This document shows positions 50,429-58,368 of a stretch of 60,678 nt of DNA, one piece after another. Within the stretch, counting starts at the first letter, position 1. Every line of letters begins with the position of its first letter. Made by a program: the position numbers and the translations under genes. The notes under the pieces are model-generated. The model was not told the origin of the DNA and searched no databases. It saw only the letters and a program-made list of their open reading frames with translations. Location of the stretch: positions 1 through 60,678 of the IMG/VR virus record IMGVR_UViG_3300032304_001472, one strand, 5' to 3'. This DNA comes from a virus.

Positions 50429-50974
50429 TTATATAATTGTTTTAAACCAAGAACCATCCCCATATGTTTTATATGGTGAACCTAATAACTCATTAACCGC
50501 TATTTTTACTCCAGCAATATGTGGATGTTTTTTTATGAATTCATCAGTATTATAATCGTGTCCTGAAATTATTTTTTTGGTTAGTGGTAACCAATGTTTA
50601 ATATCAGCAATAACACATTCGTATTTGTGACAAGCATCAATATAAACCATATCGCATTCAATTGAATAATCTGTAGAATAACCTTTAATTTTTTGAATAT
50701 TATCTACCAATTTTAATCTTAAATCAAATTGTTCTTCTACATCAATATAATCAGCCATACTAGCTGAATCTCGATTATCATACCCGCCTTCCCAAGAATC
50801 AATACATATTATCTTACCTTTAGGAAATTCTTGAGCGAAAATTAAACTACTTTCACCCATATATGAACCTAGTTCAACAATTGTTGGGGATTCACCTAAA
50901 ATTTCTTTTATATCATTACAAAATAATCTTAATTCTTTTTCAGAATCAAAATCTCTCATAATAGTTTTTAACAT
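50429..50974 (-). CDS. SAM-dependent methyltransferase, tandem paralogue
   Basis: 181 aa. Motifs: SPTIVELGSYMGESSLIFAQ, GKIICIDSWEG, CDMVYIDACHKYECVIADIK, HWLPLTKKIISGHDYN. The C terminus AGVKIAVNELLGSPYKTYGD matches the downstream paralogue's GVIKAVNEIFG. The two arose by duplication. Same probable role in glycan modification. Confidence 0.75.
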   Translation of the reverse strand: MLKTIMRDFDSEKELRLFCNDIKEILGESPTIVELGSYMGESSLIFAQEFPKGKIICIDSWEGGYDNRDSASMADYIDVEEQFDLRLKLVDNIQKIKGYSTDYSIECDMVYIDACHKYECVIADIKHWLPLTKKIISGHDYNTDEFIKKHPHIAGVKIAVNELLGSPYKTYGDGSWFKTII

Positions 50975-50976
50975 AT

Positions 50977-52488
50977 TTATAACATTTTAAATTTAGGACT
51001 AAGTTTATTTAAATTTTTAATTACAAAAGGTAATAAATTATGTTTATAATCTTTTTGTAATTTATCTAATTTTTCAGAATCTTCATTTCTTGTCTGACTT
51101 TCATAATGATAAGCAACACAATCGGAACATAAATAGTTTTCCAATCCCAACGTAACACATTTAAAATTTAATTCAACATCCTCAAAACAAGAGATATAAT
51201 TCTCATTAAACATACCACACTTATCAAATGTAAATTTACGTATCATAACCAAAGCCCCAGTATTGCCAACAACTGAAATTGTTTTATCTGAGAAATTATA
51301 ATATGAACTTAAATTTTTGTGTGTAATACCAAATACATTATTTACTTTATTGATAATGCCAAGCATCCCATCATGTTGAATTGTATTATCCCCAAAATGT
51401 AGTCTAGCACCAACAGTCCCAACTCTTGGTTGAGTTTTGAATACAGACAACATTCCACTTATAACATCATTTAATAATTTGACATCATTATTACAAAACA
51501 ATAAAAATTCATACTCTTTCCCAATATGATTCTTGACAACATCATTATTTATCTTTGCAAAATTATAATAATCATATTTGATTAATTTAATATTCCCAAC
51601 ACTATTAACCAACTCTTCAATTGATTTTATTTCTTCCTCAGTTGACCCAGTGTCAGCAATAAAAATATCAAATAAATTCTTATCACAATGTTCATAGAAT
51701 GATTCAATACATTGGAATAATAAATCAAGTTTTCCTTTTGTAGGAATAATTACAGCAACCTTACCATTAATTTTAACATTATTAAATTTAACATTTGGAA
51801 CATAAACCTCACTTGGTTTTAAATCCAATGGTAATTTATCACCATATTTTTCAACAAACTTTATTTTACTATCAAAGAATTCCTGATTAGGTTGTCCAAC
51901 AGATTCGTGAGTTATTTCAAATGAAGATGTTACACCAATTTTAACACCATCCAAATAATTTGGAACACAAAATCCGTGGTCATAAAAATGGAACTTACCA
52001 ATCGTCTTATCAAATTTATGTTTAATTTTTGTCTTGTCAAAAGATATAAATAATCCATCAATAGTAACAACAGGAATTATAAATGGAAGCTTTGGTGAAT
52101 AGTTATTAATCCACTTCTTTTGACCACTAGGATGATGCCAAACTTGTCCAACCATAGTTTGATTCATCCTCTCCCAATAAATTCCTGATTTGGGAAAATA
52201 ACAAGAACCAGCCTTCCCAATTACCCCAAATTCGGGGTAATTGGAATAGTCCTCCAATAATTTTTTACCCCAATCTTTTTCAAGTTTAATATCGTTATGA
52301 CAACAAACAACGATGTCATATATTGATTCCGTTATTCCACTATTGTAAACTTCGGCCAAAGAATATTGATTATTGTTTTGATATTCCAATATCTGAACGT
52401 CATTAAGACCCACACTAGTTTGAAGGTGGGTCTTAAATTTTTCGTTATATTCTTTATCTTTATGCGTTGAATAAATTATTGTTATCAT
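50977..52488 (-). CDS. Two-domain glycosyltransferase
   Basis: 503 aa. The N-terminal domain (ITIIYSTHKDKEYNEKFKTH, YDIVVCCHNDIKLEKDWGKK) and the C-terminal GT2 domain (KVAVIIPTKGKLDLLFQCIE, DIFIADTGSTEEEIKSIEEL, EFLLFCNNDVKLLND, GNTGALVMIRKFTFDKCGMF, FEDVELNFK) are both GT-A-like. The C-terminal domain resembles rhamnosyltransferase-type enzymes. A fusion of two transferases could add two successive sugars. It overlaps the dUTPase C fragment by 4 bases. Confidence 0.78.
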   Translation of the reverse strand: MITIIYSTHKDKEYNEKFKTHLQTSVGLNDVQILEYQNNNQYSLAEVYNSGITESIYDIVVCCHNDIKLEKDWGKKLLEDYSNYPEFGVIGKAGSCYFPKSGIYWERMNQTMVGQVWHHPSGQKKWINNYSPKLPFIIPVVTIDGLFISFDKTKIKHKFDKTIGKFHFYDHGFCVPNYLDGVKIGVTSSFEITHESVGQPNQEFFDSKIKFVEKYGDKLPLDLKPSEVYVPNVKFNNVKINGKVAVIIPTKGKLDLLFQCIESFYEHCDKNLFDIFIADTGSTEEEIKSIEELVNSVGNIKLIKYDYYNFAKINNDVVKNHIGKEYEFLLFCNNDVKLLNDVISGMLSVFKTQPRVGTVGARLHFGDNTIQHDGMLGIINKVNNVFGITHKNLSSYYNFSDKTISVVGNTGALVMIRKFTFDKCGMFNENYISCFEDVELNFKCVTLGLENYLCSDCVAYHYESQTRNEDSEKLDKLQKDYKHNLLPFVIKNLNKLSPKFKML

Positions 52489-52787
52489 ATTCCAGTCGAG
52501 CCAAAACCTTTATCCGCTCTATCAGTTTTATTTATGTCTTTTTTCTTAACTAAATTAACCCATTTCCCATTAACTACGGAAGTTAATACAGCCTGGGCAA
52601 TCTTCATTCCTTTATTAACCACAAATTCGTGATTGTTAACATTGAAAAGAATAACCTTCACTTCACCAGTATAACTACAATTGTGAATTAAATGTCCATT
52701 ACAAAAAAAATTATGATTATTCTTAATTGTAATATCAAATGTTTGTTTTTTTTCTGTCGTAATTTTTTTAATCTTCGTTGTTTTCAT
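52485..52787 (-). CDS. dut: dUTPase, C-terminal fragment with C-intein
   Basis: 100 aa. Residues 1-36 are a C-intein: QTFDITIKNNHNFFCNGHLI, HN, then Cys37. The extein CSYTGEVKVILFNVNN continues dUTPase motif 3 and includes motif 4 (KGMKIAQAVL) and motif 5 (RADKGFGSTG). Together with the N fragment at 53695 all five dUTPase motifs are present; the spliced protein would be about 199 aa. It would hydrolyse dUTP to dUMP and keep uracil out of phage DNA. The ATG lies inside the end of the endonuclease gene. Confidence 0.88.
   Translation of the reverse strand: MKTTKIKKITTEKKQTFDITIKNNHNFFCNGHLIHNCSYTGEVKVILFNVNNHEFVVNKGMKIAQAVLTSVVNGKWVNLVKKKDINKTDRADKGFGSTGI
52680..52787 (-). other. C-intein (36 aa) of dUTPase
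   Basis: Blocks F and G only, ending LIHN before Cys. This is the length of a canonical split-intein C half. Confidence 0.85.
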
Positions 52788-53661
52788 AAATAAATTTTTT
52801 TAAATCCTCTACTGAATAGAATAATTTGTAATTTGGATATTCCTTTAATGTAAATTGTTGTTTTATTAAAACTTCTTCTGTTTCCCAACCTTTCATCTCA
52901 ATTATGAATATTTTATTATTAGTTAGCTCAACATAAAAATCTGGAACATAATTTCTATTTAATCCATTAAAGTAATATTTTATTCTTATCCTATGTTTAT
53001 TTGTCCATTTTTTTATAAAAGGAATTGAGTCAAAAAAAATCATACTTTGAAGTTCATATGACGATGAATAAAAGAAGGTTTCATTATTTTTTGAGACGTA
53101 TGTACCAGTTTTATATTTATTAGAATTATTAGTTATTTTACCTAAGCTGTATAATTCTGAAATAATTTTTGACATTTTTTCTCTGAATTCTAATTTTTTA
53201 TTACACCTACCATCATTTAATATTGTTTTAATAGATTTAATTGTTTTTTTTCTATATTCTTCATTTTCCCACCTTTCTTTTGATGTTTTTGAAATTTTTT
53301 TTATTCTATCTTCAGATTTAACCCAATCTTTAAATTTTTCACTTTTACTCCAATTTGTAAATCCAGAATATACTTCAGGTATTTCAATATGTCTCTTTTT
53401 TAAAATATTAGACATTTTTTCTTTGAACTCAGGTTTATTATGAGTTATTTGTCTGGATTCTGACATTTTTTGTTTATATTCTTTGTCACTCCATTTTATT
53501 TTTTGTTGTTCTGAATTCATTTTTGAGTATTCATTTGATTTAACTCTTGCGTTAGGATATAGTTCTTTATATTGTTTTGAACTTAACTTATGTTCAAATT
53601 TTAAATGTTCAACAATTGAATATTGTTTTTCAAAATTACATATATTACATTTTACCGACAT
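52768..53661 (-). CDS. Homing endonuclease inside the split dUTPase locus
   Basis: 297 aa. The N terminus is a zinc-finger/MucR-like module (CNICNFEKQYSIVEHLKFEH, KQYKELYPNARVKS), followed by repeated NUMOD3-like segments (KEYKQKMSESRQI, EFKEKMSNILKKR, EFREKMSKIISEL) for DNA contact. The nuclease domain is PD-(D/E)xK-like: SSYELQSMIFFDS, RNYVPDFYVELTNNKIFIIE, MKG. It is free-standing, with its own late-type element upstream, and lies between the two dUTPase fragments, overlapping the C fragment by 20 bases. Confidence 0.75.
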   Translation of the reverse strand: MSVKCNICNFEKQYSIVEHLKFEHKLSSKQYKELYPNARVKSNEYSKMNSEQQKIKWSDKEYKQKMSESRQITHNKPEFKEKMSNILKKRHIEIPEVYSGFTNWSKSEKFKDWVKSEDRIKKISKTSKERWENEEYRKKTIKSIKTILNDGRCNKKLEFREKMSKIISELYSLGKITNNSNKYKTGTYVSKNNETFFYSSSYELQSMIFFDSIPFIKKWTNKHRIRIKYYFNGLNRNYVPDFYVELTNNKIFIIEMKGWETEEVLIKQQFTLKEYPNYKLFYSVEDLKKFIYENNED

Positions 53662-53678
53662 ACTTAATATCTTTATTG

Positions 53679-53686
53679 ATAAATAG
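53679..53686 (-). promoter_or_regulatory. Late-type promoter element, variant CTATTTAT
   Basis: CTATTTAT on the minus strand, 17 bases before the endonuclease ATG at 53661, between the dUTPase fragments. Confidence 0.4.
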
Positions 53687-53694
53687 TACGTTGG

Positions 53695-54378
53695 TCAATA
53701 AAATACAATTATTTCATCATTTTTTTGTAAATCTTTTGCTAAAACAATACCTCGATTTGTGTAAATTTCAGTATTTGAGGTCACCTCAAGAATACCATCT
53801 TCAGTTTCTATTTTCAATATATCTTGTATGTCAGTATCAAATATTTTAACAATAGTATCTTTTTCAATCTCCAAACTTTCTTCATTTAGTGAAAAAACAA
53901 CATCATTAATTTTTAAATCTTTGATATATTTTTCACCATCAATAGTTAATATTTTCATATCTTCGGAAAAACAATCTACAGTTCCGGGTGAGTTTAACAC
54001 CATAAGGCCTTGTTTCAATACCAAACCACTCTTTGACCTAACTTGAATTTCAAAACCATCCTTTATTTCAAAAGCCAAACCAGTGGAAACTAATGCTCTT
54101 CCAAATGGGGGTAGAACAACTTCTTCAGTTGAATACAAATCAAACCCTGAATCACCATCATAATTATAAGATGGGTCAATCGCATTAGGATTTAATTTTA
54201 CAAACCCAAGGTCTAATTTAGTACTGAAATTCAACATATCCTCTTCCAATTTTTTTATGTCCAAACCATATTCTTCGTAAATTAAATTATAGTCAATTTC
54301 TTCTGAATTTTGATTCAGATATTCTTGGATTCTTTTTGATTGTTCTAACAAATCATTAATATTATTTTCTTCTAACAT
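53695..54378 (-). CDS. dut: dUTPase, N-terminal fragment with N-intein
   Basis: 227 aa. The first 50 residues are an extra helical extension. Residues about 55-135 carry dUTPase motif 1 (GDSGFDLYS), motif 2 (VRSKSGLVLKQGL) and the start of motif 3 (VLNSPGTVD). At residue 136 the intein starts: CFSEDMKILTIDGEKYIKDL, 92 residues to the stop. Block B is GILEVTSNTEIYT, where the usual TxxH His is replaced by Thr (TSNT). That residue normally helps the first splicing step, so splicing may be slow or depend on another residue. Confidence 0.88.
   Translation of the reverse strand: MLEENNINDLLEQSKRIQEYLNQNSEEIDYNLIYEEYGLDIKKLEEDMLNFSTKLDLGFVKLNPNAIDPSYNYDGDSGFDLYSTEEVVLPPFGRALVSTGLAFEIKDGFEIQVRSKSGLVLKQGLMVLNSPGTVDCFSEDMKILTIDGEKYIKDLKINDVVFSLNEESLEIEKDTIVKIFDTDIQDILKIETEDGILEVTSNTEIYTNRGIVLAKDLQKNDEIIVFY
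53698..53973 (-). other. N-intein (92 aa) of dUTPase
   Basis: Blocks A and B in the usual order and length. Block B lacks the conserved His. It pairs with the C-intein at 52680-52787. Confidence 0.82.
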
Positions 54379-55088
54379 TATTTTAATTCCTTTAATTTTT
54401 TGATTATTTCTATTAATACATTCACATCCTTTTCACAATATTCTTTTATCCCTTCCAAGTTTTGTTTTTCCCAATATTCATTATGAACATTCTGACCAAT
54501 TACTTCACCATTCTTTGGTGTCTCAACTCCAATATTTGAACATAATAAATCCAAAGAACCAATTGAGGTATAAGCGCCATATTGCCAAATCTCTTTGGTG
54601 TCAATGGCTTTTATTTCCCAAGGTTTGGTATCATAAGAAGGTAATATTGATGGTGGCATTAAACCATTTATAATCATTCGTTTTGCCAACATTGGAATGT
54701 CAAAATTTTTAAGATTATGCCCACACAACCAAAAATCAAGTTTCCCACATTTAATTAATAATTTTTGAACATCTAACAAAAGTTTATGTTCGTCATTACC
54801 ATAAAATGTTTGTTTTCTAACTGACCCATCATCTAGTACAAATGCAAAACTTATACAGATAATTTTAGCAAACTCAGGTACAAGTCCAGTTCTTGTTCTA
54901 AAGACATCATTTTTTTTGTCGTATTGAATATGAACATCTTCAGGAAATCTTTTTAAGAACCAATCAAAATACTTATCAAATTGGTCAGCAACAGATGGGT
55001 TCAATGTTGAACATACATCATAGTTTGGACAACACCCAACGGTTTCAATGTCCATAAAAAGAATCTTGGTTATTGGTTGTTTAATCAT
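54378..55088 (-). CDS. 3'-5' exonuclease, PolB-type DnaQ-like
   Basis: 236 aa. The three exonuclease motifs are present: FMDIETVG (DxE), CGHNLKNFDIPMLAKRM (HNxxxFD) and EYCEKDVNVLIEI (YxxxD). TRTGLVPEFAKIICISFAFV and PSYDTKPWEIKAIDTKEIWQ fit the PolB exonuclease-like group of stand-alone proteins. It would degrade or proofread DNA or RNA 3' ends. It overlaps the dUTPase gene by one base, suggesting a shared nucleotide and DNA metabolism operon. Confidence 0.82.
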   Translation of the reverse strand: MIKQPITKILFMDIETVGCCPNYDVCSTLNPSVADQFDKYFDWFLKRFPEDVHIQYDKKNDVFRTRTGLVPEFAKIICISFAFVLDDGSVRKQTFYGNDEHKLLLDVQKLLIKCGKLDFWLCGHNLKNFDIPMLAKRMIINGLMPPSILPSYDTKPWEIKAIDTKEIWQYGAYTSIGSLDLLCSNIGVETPKNGEVIGQNVHNEYWEKQNLEGIKEYCEKDVNVLIEIIKKLKELK

Positions 55089-55092
55089 AATT

Positions 55093-56349
55093 TTATTTTA
55101 TTAATGATTTGTAAAAAGAAGCTCTTGTTTTTGTTACGTTTCTTAAATCATACTTGTCTTTAACACTTTCGTACAATCTTTCCCCAAGGTCGGTAATATA
55201 ATTGGGATTATAAACTAAAGTCTTAATATATTTTGCCCAATCACTATGATTTCTATTCTCGTGAACCAAAAGAGCATTACCATCTCCAAAAATACCATTT
55301 TTCATTGTGTGATTCAAATCAATTGTATAAGGACCTACCTCAGAAGCAATTAAAGCTTTTTTATAAAACCCAGCCTCAATAACTTTTAATTGTGACTTTA
55401 CCCTATTAAAAATATGATTTTTAATTGGTGCCATTGAAATATCAAACTTGGAATAATTTGTTGCGTAAGTATTAATATGTTTTGTCCAAACACGTCTATA
55501 AGGTAATGTTGTTGGATTTGGATATTCTTCATCTTTAAATTGATTTAAAAAGTTTTTATAACCTTCGTCAATAATTGAATAATTGTTTGTAAAAATTTCT
55601 TCATATCTAACCCATACGGTTTCTTCAGGTTTAATAGGCCTTTGTTTTCTTTCACCAGTAGTTTGGTTTATTTCAGTAACCGAACCTCTAGTATCAAATC
55701 CGCATAAGACATATTGAACCTTATCTTTCAAACTCATATTCTTGCCAACAAATCCCTCCAATAGTTTTAAATCGTGAAGGTGTGAAGAACCACCCAACCA
55801 TCCAACTCTAACTCTCTCAGATTCTTCTGTTGGTTGATTAAATTGTGACTCAGTAGGATTAATCGCATTAGGTAATATCACAACATTCCTATTTAATTTT
55901 CTTATCTCATCCGCAAAGATATTTGTTGTTGTTGTAACATAACTTGCGACTTTTAAATTCGCAACAATCTTTTCATGTATCTTATCTTGAACAATCAATG
56001 AATGTATTGGGTGTTCTTTTCCAGGTAACCAATAGTCATCCAAATCTACAATAACAACGATACCAAGTGATTTTAAAAAATTAATTAAGGTTGGTGTTTG
56101 TTCATAAGTGTGTCCAATATTTCTGTGGATGTGAACAATTTGATATTGTTTCCAATAATTAACATTATTAATCTGTGGTTGATAATCTATATCCACATGA
56201 AAGTCATCTGGATACATATTTTGTAACATTACATGGGGGTCTACGCTTCGGAATTTACCTCAGCCAACCCCGGTAGAATCGGAGGGCAGTACGAGTACTC
56301 GTATCTTTTCTCTGTGATCCAACCGGGGTTGATTATCATTTTGAATCAT
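55093..56349 (-). CDS. GT-B glycosyltransferase interrupted by an in-frame TGA
   Basis: The frame from ATG 56349 reads MIQNDNQPRLDHREKIRVLV, LPSDSTGVG, then TGA at 56262-56260 (codon 30), then GKFRSVDPHV and on to residue 419. KIRVLVLPSDSTGVG is a textbook GT-B N terminus, and GVG..R is the family's usual loop, so both sides belong to one protein. Without the six bases TGAGGT the text would read GVGKFRS. Restart at ATG 56229 would drop the N-terminal strand. C-terminal parts include RVRVGWLGGSSHLHDLKLLE and KVIEAGFYKKALIASEVGPY. The first 40 codons are unusually GC-rich. It may be a pseudogene, a readthrough gene or recoded by a short ribosomal hop. Confidence 0.7.
56265..56331 (-). other. 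Long hairpin just before the in-frame TGA
   Basis: A 10-bp perfect stem, CAACCCCGGT (56331-56322 on the minus strand) with ACCGGGGTTG (56274-56265), and a 47-base loop that contains the palindrome TACGAGTACTCGTA (56290-56303). The stem ends at the first base of the GGC codon before TGA. Confidence 0.75.
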
Positions 56350-57241
56350 ATTTTTTAATTATAGTTAATAATTTATCGTTATTTAATTTGAGTTCACTTT
56401 CCCAAATTACCTCTAAATTATAACCATAACTTTTTATTAATTCAAGTTTGGATTCATCATATTTCCAAATTTCTTTAGCTGTTAGATTTTTTTTAACATT
56501 AATATAATCAGCGTCATATTTCATTGGGTTACAATGCCAATAATCACCAAAATATTCAATAATTAAATTAAGTTTTGGGATATATATGTCACAAATTTTA
56601 GTGTCAACTCTTAATGAGGGAATTATAGTATACCCCATTTTTTTAATCATATTACAAATCTCATTTTCTTTTTTTGATTTATTAACTGATTTTATTTTAC
56701 CTTGTCTTCTTGTCTTTTTTAATACTTCAGACATTTTTTTTCTAGTTTCTTCAAGTTTACCACTTTCCCAACTTTTTTTTAATGACTCCGAAAGTTTTTT
56801 TCTATGTTCTATTTTAGCCATAGGATTATTTAAACCCATATTCTTTCCTTTTCTACTCTGTGACATATTTTTTTTTGCTTGTTCAGTATGTTTTTTTCCA
56901 AAGAATGAATTACCCTCGCCTTGTTGTAGGATTAAACTACATTTTTTACAATTTGATTTTTTACTAATAGTGTTGTAATAATTTCTACATGCTGTAGTTT
57001 TATTTTTAGTTGTGACAAATCCAATAGTTCCACACATTGGGCATTTTTTTTCTATTTTAAACGTATCGTCTTCTTGTATAATAGATAATTTTGAACATCT
57101 GTCTCTTTTCCTTGTAAGATTTTGTTCTTTTACTATTTTTAAAACTTTTTGTTTAGACACTCGTAGTTTTTTAGAAATGGTAGTAGACCCTACCCCATTT
57201 CTATATTCCTCAATTATTTTTTTTATTAGTTGTTCATCCAT
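56336..57241 (-). CDS. Vsr-like homing endonuclease with HTH and NUMOD3 repeats
   Basis: 301 aa. Order: helix-turn-helix (IIEEYRNGVGSTTISKKLRV, SKQKVLKIVKEQN), a zinc-ribbon-like pair (CPMCGTIGF, CKKC), NUMOD3-type motifs (GEGNSFFGKKHTEQAKKNMS, NNPMAKIEHRKKLSESLKKS) and a C-terminal Vsr-like nuclease (KICDIYIPKLNLIIEYFGDY, WHCNP, YGYNLEVIWESE). It is free-standing. Its stop overlaps by 14 bases the true start of the glycosyltransferase gene, and a late-type promoter element lies 14 bases upstream. Confidence 0.82.
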   Translation of the reverse strand: MDEQLIKKIIEEYRNGVGSTTISKKLRVSKQKVLKIVKEQNLTRKRDRCSKLSIIQEDDTFKIEKKCPMCGTIGFVTTKNKTTACRNYYNTISKKSNCKKCSLILQQGEGNSFFGKKHTEQAKKNMSQSRKGKNMGLNNPMAKIEHRKKLSESLKKSWESGKLEETRKKMSEVLKKTRRQGKIKSVNKSKKENEICNMIKKMGYTIIPSLRVDTKICDIYIPKLNLIIEYFGDYWHCNPMKYDADYINVKKNLTAKEIWKYDESKLELIKSYGYNLEVIWESELKLNNDKLLTIIKKYDSK

Positions 57242-57255
57242 ATTATTGTTTAATT

Positions 57256-57263
57256 ATAAATAT
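57256..57263 (-). promoter_or_regulatory. Late-type promoter element ATATTTAT
   Basis: Minus-strand ATATTTATAATTAAA, 14 bases before the endonuclease ATG at 57241. Confidence 0.5.
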
Positions 57264-57302
57264 ACCCAAGTCCTGTTTTATCTAAAGGACTGATGATAAA
57301 AT

Positions 57303-57348
57303 AAAAAAACGAAACCCCACACTTTGAATTTCTTCAGGGAATGTGGGG
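57303..57348 (-). terminator. Rho-independent terminator
   Basis: CCCCACA/TGTGGGG stem with a 20-base loop, then TTTCGTTTTTTT on the minus strand, after the 200 aa gene. Confidence 0.8.
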
Positions 57349-57373
57349 AATAAGAATTATAAATTTATAAAAT

Positions 57374-57976
57374 CTATTTGACTTTTTTGATACGAGTTAC
57401 TTTACCTTCAAATATATGACTACCTACTCTAAATTGGAACACATCATTTGATTTACTTGTACTTTCAACTAGTAACCCATTTTCACCTAACACTTCCTCA
57501 ATAGTTTCTCTAATCATATCTTTCAATGTATTCTTATCAACATTTAAACCAGTATTTTGAGACGTTGAATATTCTTGACTTGGTTGTTTTTGTTTTTTAA
57601 ATGGGTCAACATTATTAGCAACATCATTTTTCATTAACCTTGATGCTTTTTCAATTAAATCATTACTTAAAACTGAAGAACTTCCCATACTACTTGGTTG
57701 CGCAATTGGGTGTTCAATCATTAGTCGTTTAATTTCATCAGGTAATTTTGATGACATTATTCTATCTTTAACTGGAACTTCATTAGTTTGTCTAATTGGT
57801 TGTTGTAATTCCATCATTACCTCTTGAGGTATGTTGTATTTTGCATTAGGAACATTAAATTCATCCAAGGTTGGATTTATATTTCCTTGTATTTGACCTC
57901 TTGGTACATTATTATGTATATCCATTATTTTTTTGGATAACATTAATTTTTGCATTAATTCATTTTCGTTTTGCAT
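57374..57976 (-). CDS. Hypothetical virion-type protein, 200 aa
   Basis: N-terminal helix (MQNENELMQKLMLSKKIMDI), a Pro/Gln/Asn-rich flexible middle and a small C-terminal beta domain (DVFQFRVGSHIFEGKVTRIK). A helix DMIRETIEEVLGENGLLVES precedes it, with an LLVE site. It is in an operon of four to five genes on the minus strand that all look like virion or assembly factors. Family not recognised. Confidence 0.55.
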   Translation of the reverse strand: MQNENELMQKLMLSKKIMDIHNNVPRGQIQGNINPTLDEFNVPNAKYNIPQEVMMELQQPIRQTNEVPVKDRIMSSKLPDEIKRLMIEHPIAQPSSMGSSSVLSNDLIEKASRLMKNDVANNVDPFKKQKQPSQEYSTSQNTGLNVDKNTLKDMIRETIEEVLGENGLLVESTSKSNDVFQFRVGSHIFEGKVTRIKKVK

Positions 57977-57978
57977 AA

Positions 57979-58368
57979 TTATTCAATATCAAATTTTGCG
58001 TTAATAATAACTTTAGTCATTCCTTTATCACCTTTTGGATTGAAATTTGGTCTAGGTGTATCAAAATATTCTCCAGTTGGTTTAAACGACAATATTTTAT
58101 CACTTCTAAATAATCTCCAACTTGGTAATGGTTTTAAACCCAAATATCCTCTATGAGAAGAACCTTCTAAGTCCCACGCTCTAAGAACTAGATTACCGGC
58201 TTTACTATAACCAAAACAAACGGGTTCAATTTCTCTAAGTCCTTTACCTCCAGGTTCATCACCATCATAATAAATTATCATTCTCTTTCTTTTACTAATA
58301 GAGTCAATGATTGATTCAATAGAAGCTACTTCTAAAATAAGAGATTTAGTGATATTGTAAAGTTTCAT
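57979..58368 (-). CDS. WYL-like domain protein with leader
   Basis: 129 aa. The N terminus MKLYNITKSLILE13 before VAS fits the leader-plus-[L/I]xE pattern. The rest (MIIYYDGDEPGGKGLREIEP, VCFGYSKAGNLVLRAWDLEG, LPSWRLFRSDKI) resembles a WYL domain, a ligand- or nucleic-acid-sensing beta-barrel usually found in regulators. Here it stands alone without a DNA-binding domain. If the leader is real it would be carried in the virion. The WYL assignment is from pattern only. Confidence 0.6.
   Translation of the reverse strand: MKLYNITKSLILEVASIESIIDSISKRKRMIIYYDGDEPGGKGLREIEPVCFGYSKAGNLVLRAWDLEGSSHRGYLGLKPLPSWRLFRSDKILSFKPTGEYFDTPRPNFNPKGDKGMTKVIINAKFDIE

Noticed and set aside
56260-56262. TGA decoded as Trp throughout the genome
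   Set aside because: TGA ends several clear genes at their expected length, including the portal gene and the KTSC gene, so genome-wide recoding is unlikely.
56230-56345. Possible group I intron end or self-cleaving ribozyme (GC-rich, hairpin-forming)
   Set aside because: Translated in frame it gives a convincing glycosyltransferase N terminus, and I found no matching intron core upstream of the endonuclease gene.
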